Part shown: in pieces, positions 63,769 to 64,000 of the stretch | Numbering within the stretch: position 1 is the first letter of the stretch | Layout of the letters: each line of letters starts with the position of its first letter | Origin: Acidovorax sp. 69 | Lineage (GTDB): Bacteria; Pseudomonadota; Gammaproteobacteria; Burkholderiales; Burkholderiaceae_C | Length of the DNA: 64,000 bases | Assembly (NCBI RefSeq): GCF_002797445.1 | Contig: NZ_PGEP01000001.1 | Location: forward strand, 4,340,501 to 4,404,500 | Direction of reading: 5' to 3' | Position numbers and translations under genes: made by a program | The notes under the pieces: model-generated | What the model saw: the letters and a program-made list of their open reading frames with translations, nothing else | Told to the model about the DNA's origin: nothing | The model's database searches: none

Positions 63769-64000
63769 CAATCGGCGGCGCTTGTTTCTTGGACCTTGGA
63801 CACCTTGAACCAACGCACGGCACCCCCTTTGGTGTGCAGCACGACAAAGTGCAGGCCACACAATTGCAGGTGCTCGCCCCGCTTGGGCACATGGCCCATC
63901 TCATGGGCAATCAAGCCGCCGATGGTGTCAAAGCTCGCGCCAGGGTCGCTGCCCTGGATCTGTGCATCAAAGGCCTCGGAAACCCGCTCAACCGACGTGT
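63768..64000 (-). CDS. corC: CorC/HlyC-family transporter, C-terminal part
   Basis: The last 77 residues of this gene are visible, ending SAAD. They include SFDTIGGLIAHEMGHVPKRG and EHLQLCGLHFVVLHTKGGAV, the CorC/HlyC transporter-associated domain that follows paired CBS domains. The protein is thought to take part in magnesium and cobalt efflux. The stop overlaps the lnt start, a common corC-lnt pairing. Most of the gene lies outside the window. Confidence 0.92.
   Translation of the reverse strand, partial: TSVERVSEAFDAQIQGSDPGASFDTIGGLIAHEMGHVPKRGEHLQLCGLHFVVLHTKGGAVRWFKVSKVQETSAAD

Overview
The window looks like a chromosomal segment of a high-GC betaproteobacterium of the Burkholderiales, most likely family Comamonadaceae (Acidovorax/Delftia-like). 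The evidence is the slmA-argB and corC-lnt pairs, a glyQ-glyS-gmhB-plsC run, the overall style of the proteins, and short dispersed hairpin repeats that I associate with this family. No tRNA, rRNA, CRISPR array, insertion sequence or phage gene was seen.

Layout. From 1 to 6.4 kb there is a fatty-acid beta-oxidation operon on the minus strand: TetR regulator, acyl-CoA dehydrogenase, a small secreted protein, a fused 3-hydroxyacyl-CoA dehydrogenase/enoyl-CoA hydratase, a hotdog thioesterase-like protein and a thiolase cut by the window edge. A perfect 14-bp palindrome lies just upstream of the TetR gene. From 6.5 to 10.6 kb come slmA, a QseBC/TctDE-like two-component system and argB.

From 10.6 to 42 kb almost everything concerns the cell surface. 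First comes a polysaccharide cluster: a WecA-like initiating transferase broken by a one-base frameshift, a GT2 glycosyltransferase, a 1253-residue methyltransferase/GT2/GT4 fusion, a TPR-methyltransferase fusion, two more methyltransferases, and a Wzm/Wzt ABC exporter whose ATPase has a C-terminal glycan-binding-type extension. Next come a parvulin prolyl isomerase, a 594-residue secreted surface-layer-like protein, a lipoprotein, and a tightly packed type II secretion operon (gspE-F-G-H-I-J-K-L-M-C/N-D). A membrane-anchored glycosidase-like protein and the rmlBADC genes for dTDP-L-rhamnose close the block. My main hypothesis is that these form one envelope-assembly locus. The T2SS would export the surface protein, the isomerase would help it fold in the periplasm, and the ABC exporter would deliver a methyl-capped, probably rhamnose-containing glycan to the same surface.

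From 42 to 64 kb there is a mixed set: a two-domain fatty acyl-CoA reductase, a phasin, a 7TM histidine kinase with LuxR-type regulator, a TetR regulator, a TPR protein, coaX, a BON-LysM protein, a rhodanese, a YgjP-like metallopeptidase, plsC, gmhB, glyS, glyQ, a periplasmic asparaginase, a LysR regulator, fabB, fabA, lnt and the end of corC.

Two kinds of short repeat run through the window. One is a hairpin family built on GGCGCTT/AAGCGCC or TAGCT-type motifs, several copies of which lie inside coding sequence. The other is a CGCTTCGCGCC-type element that directly follows stop codons.
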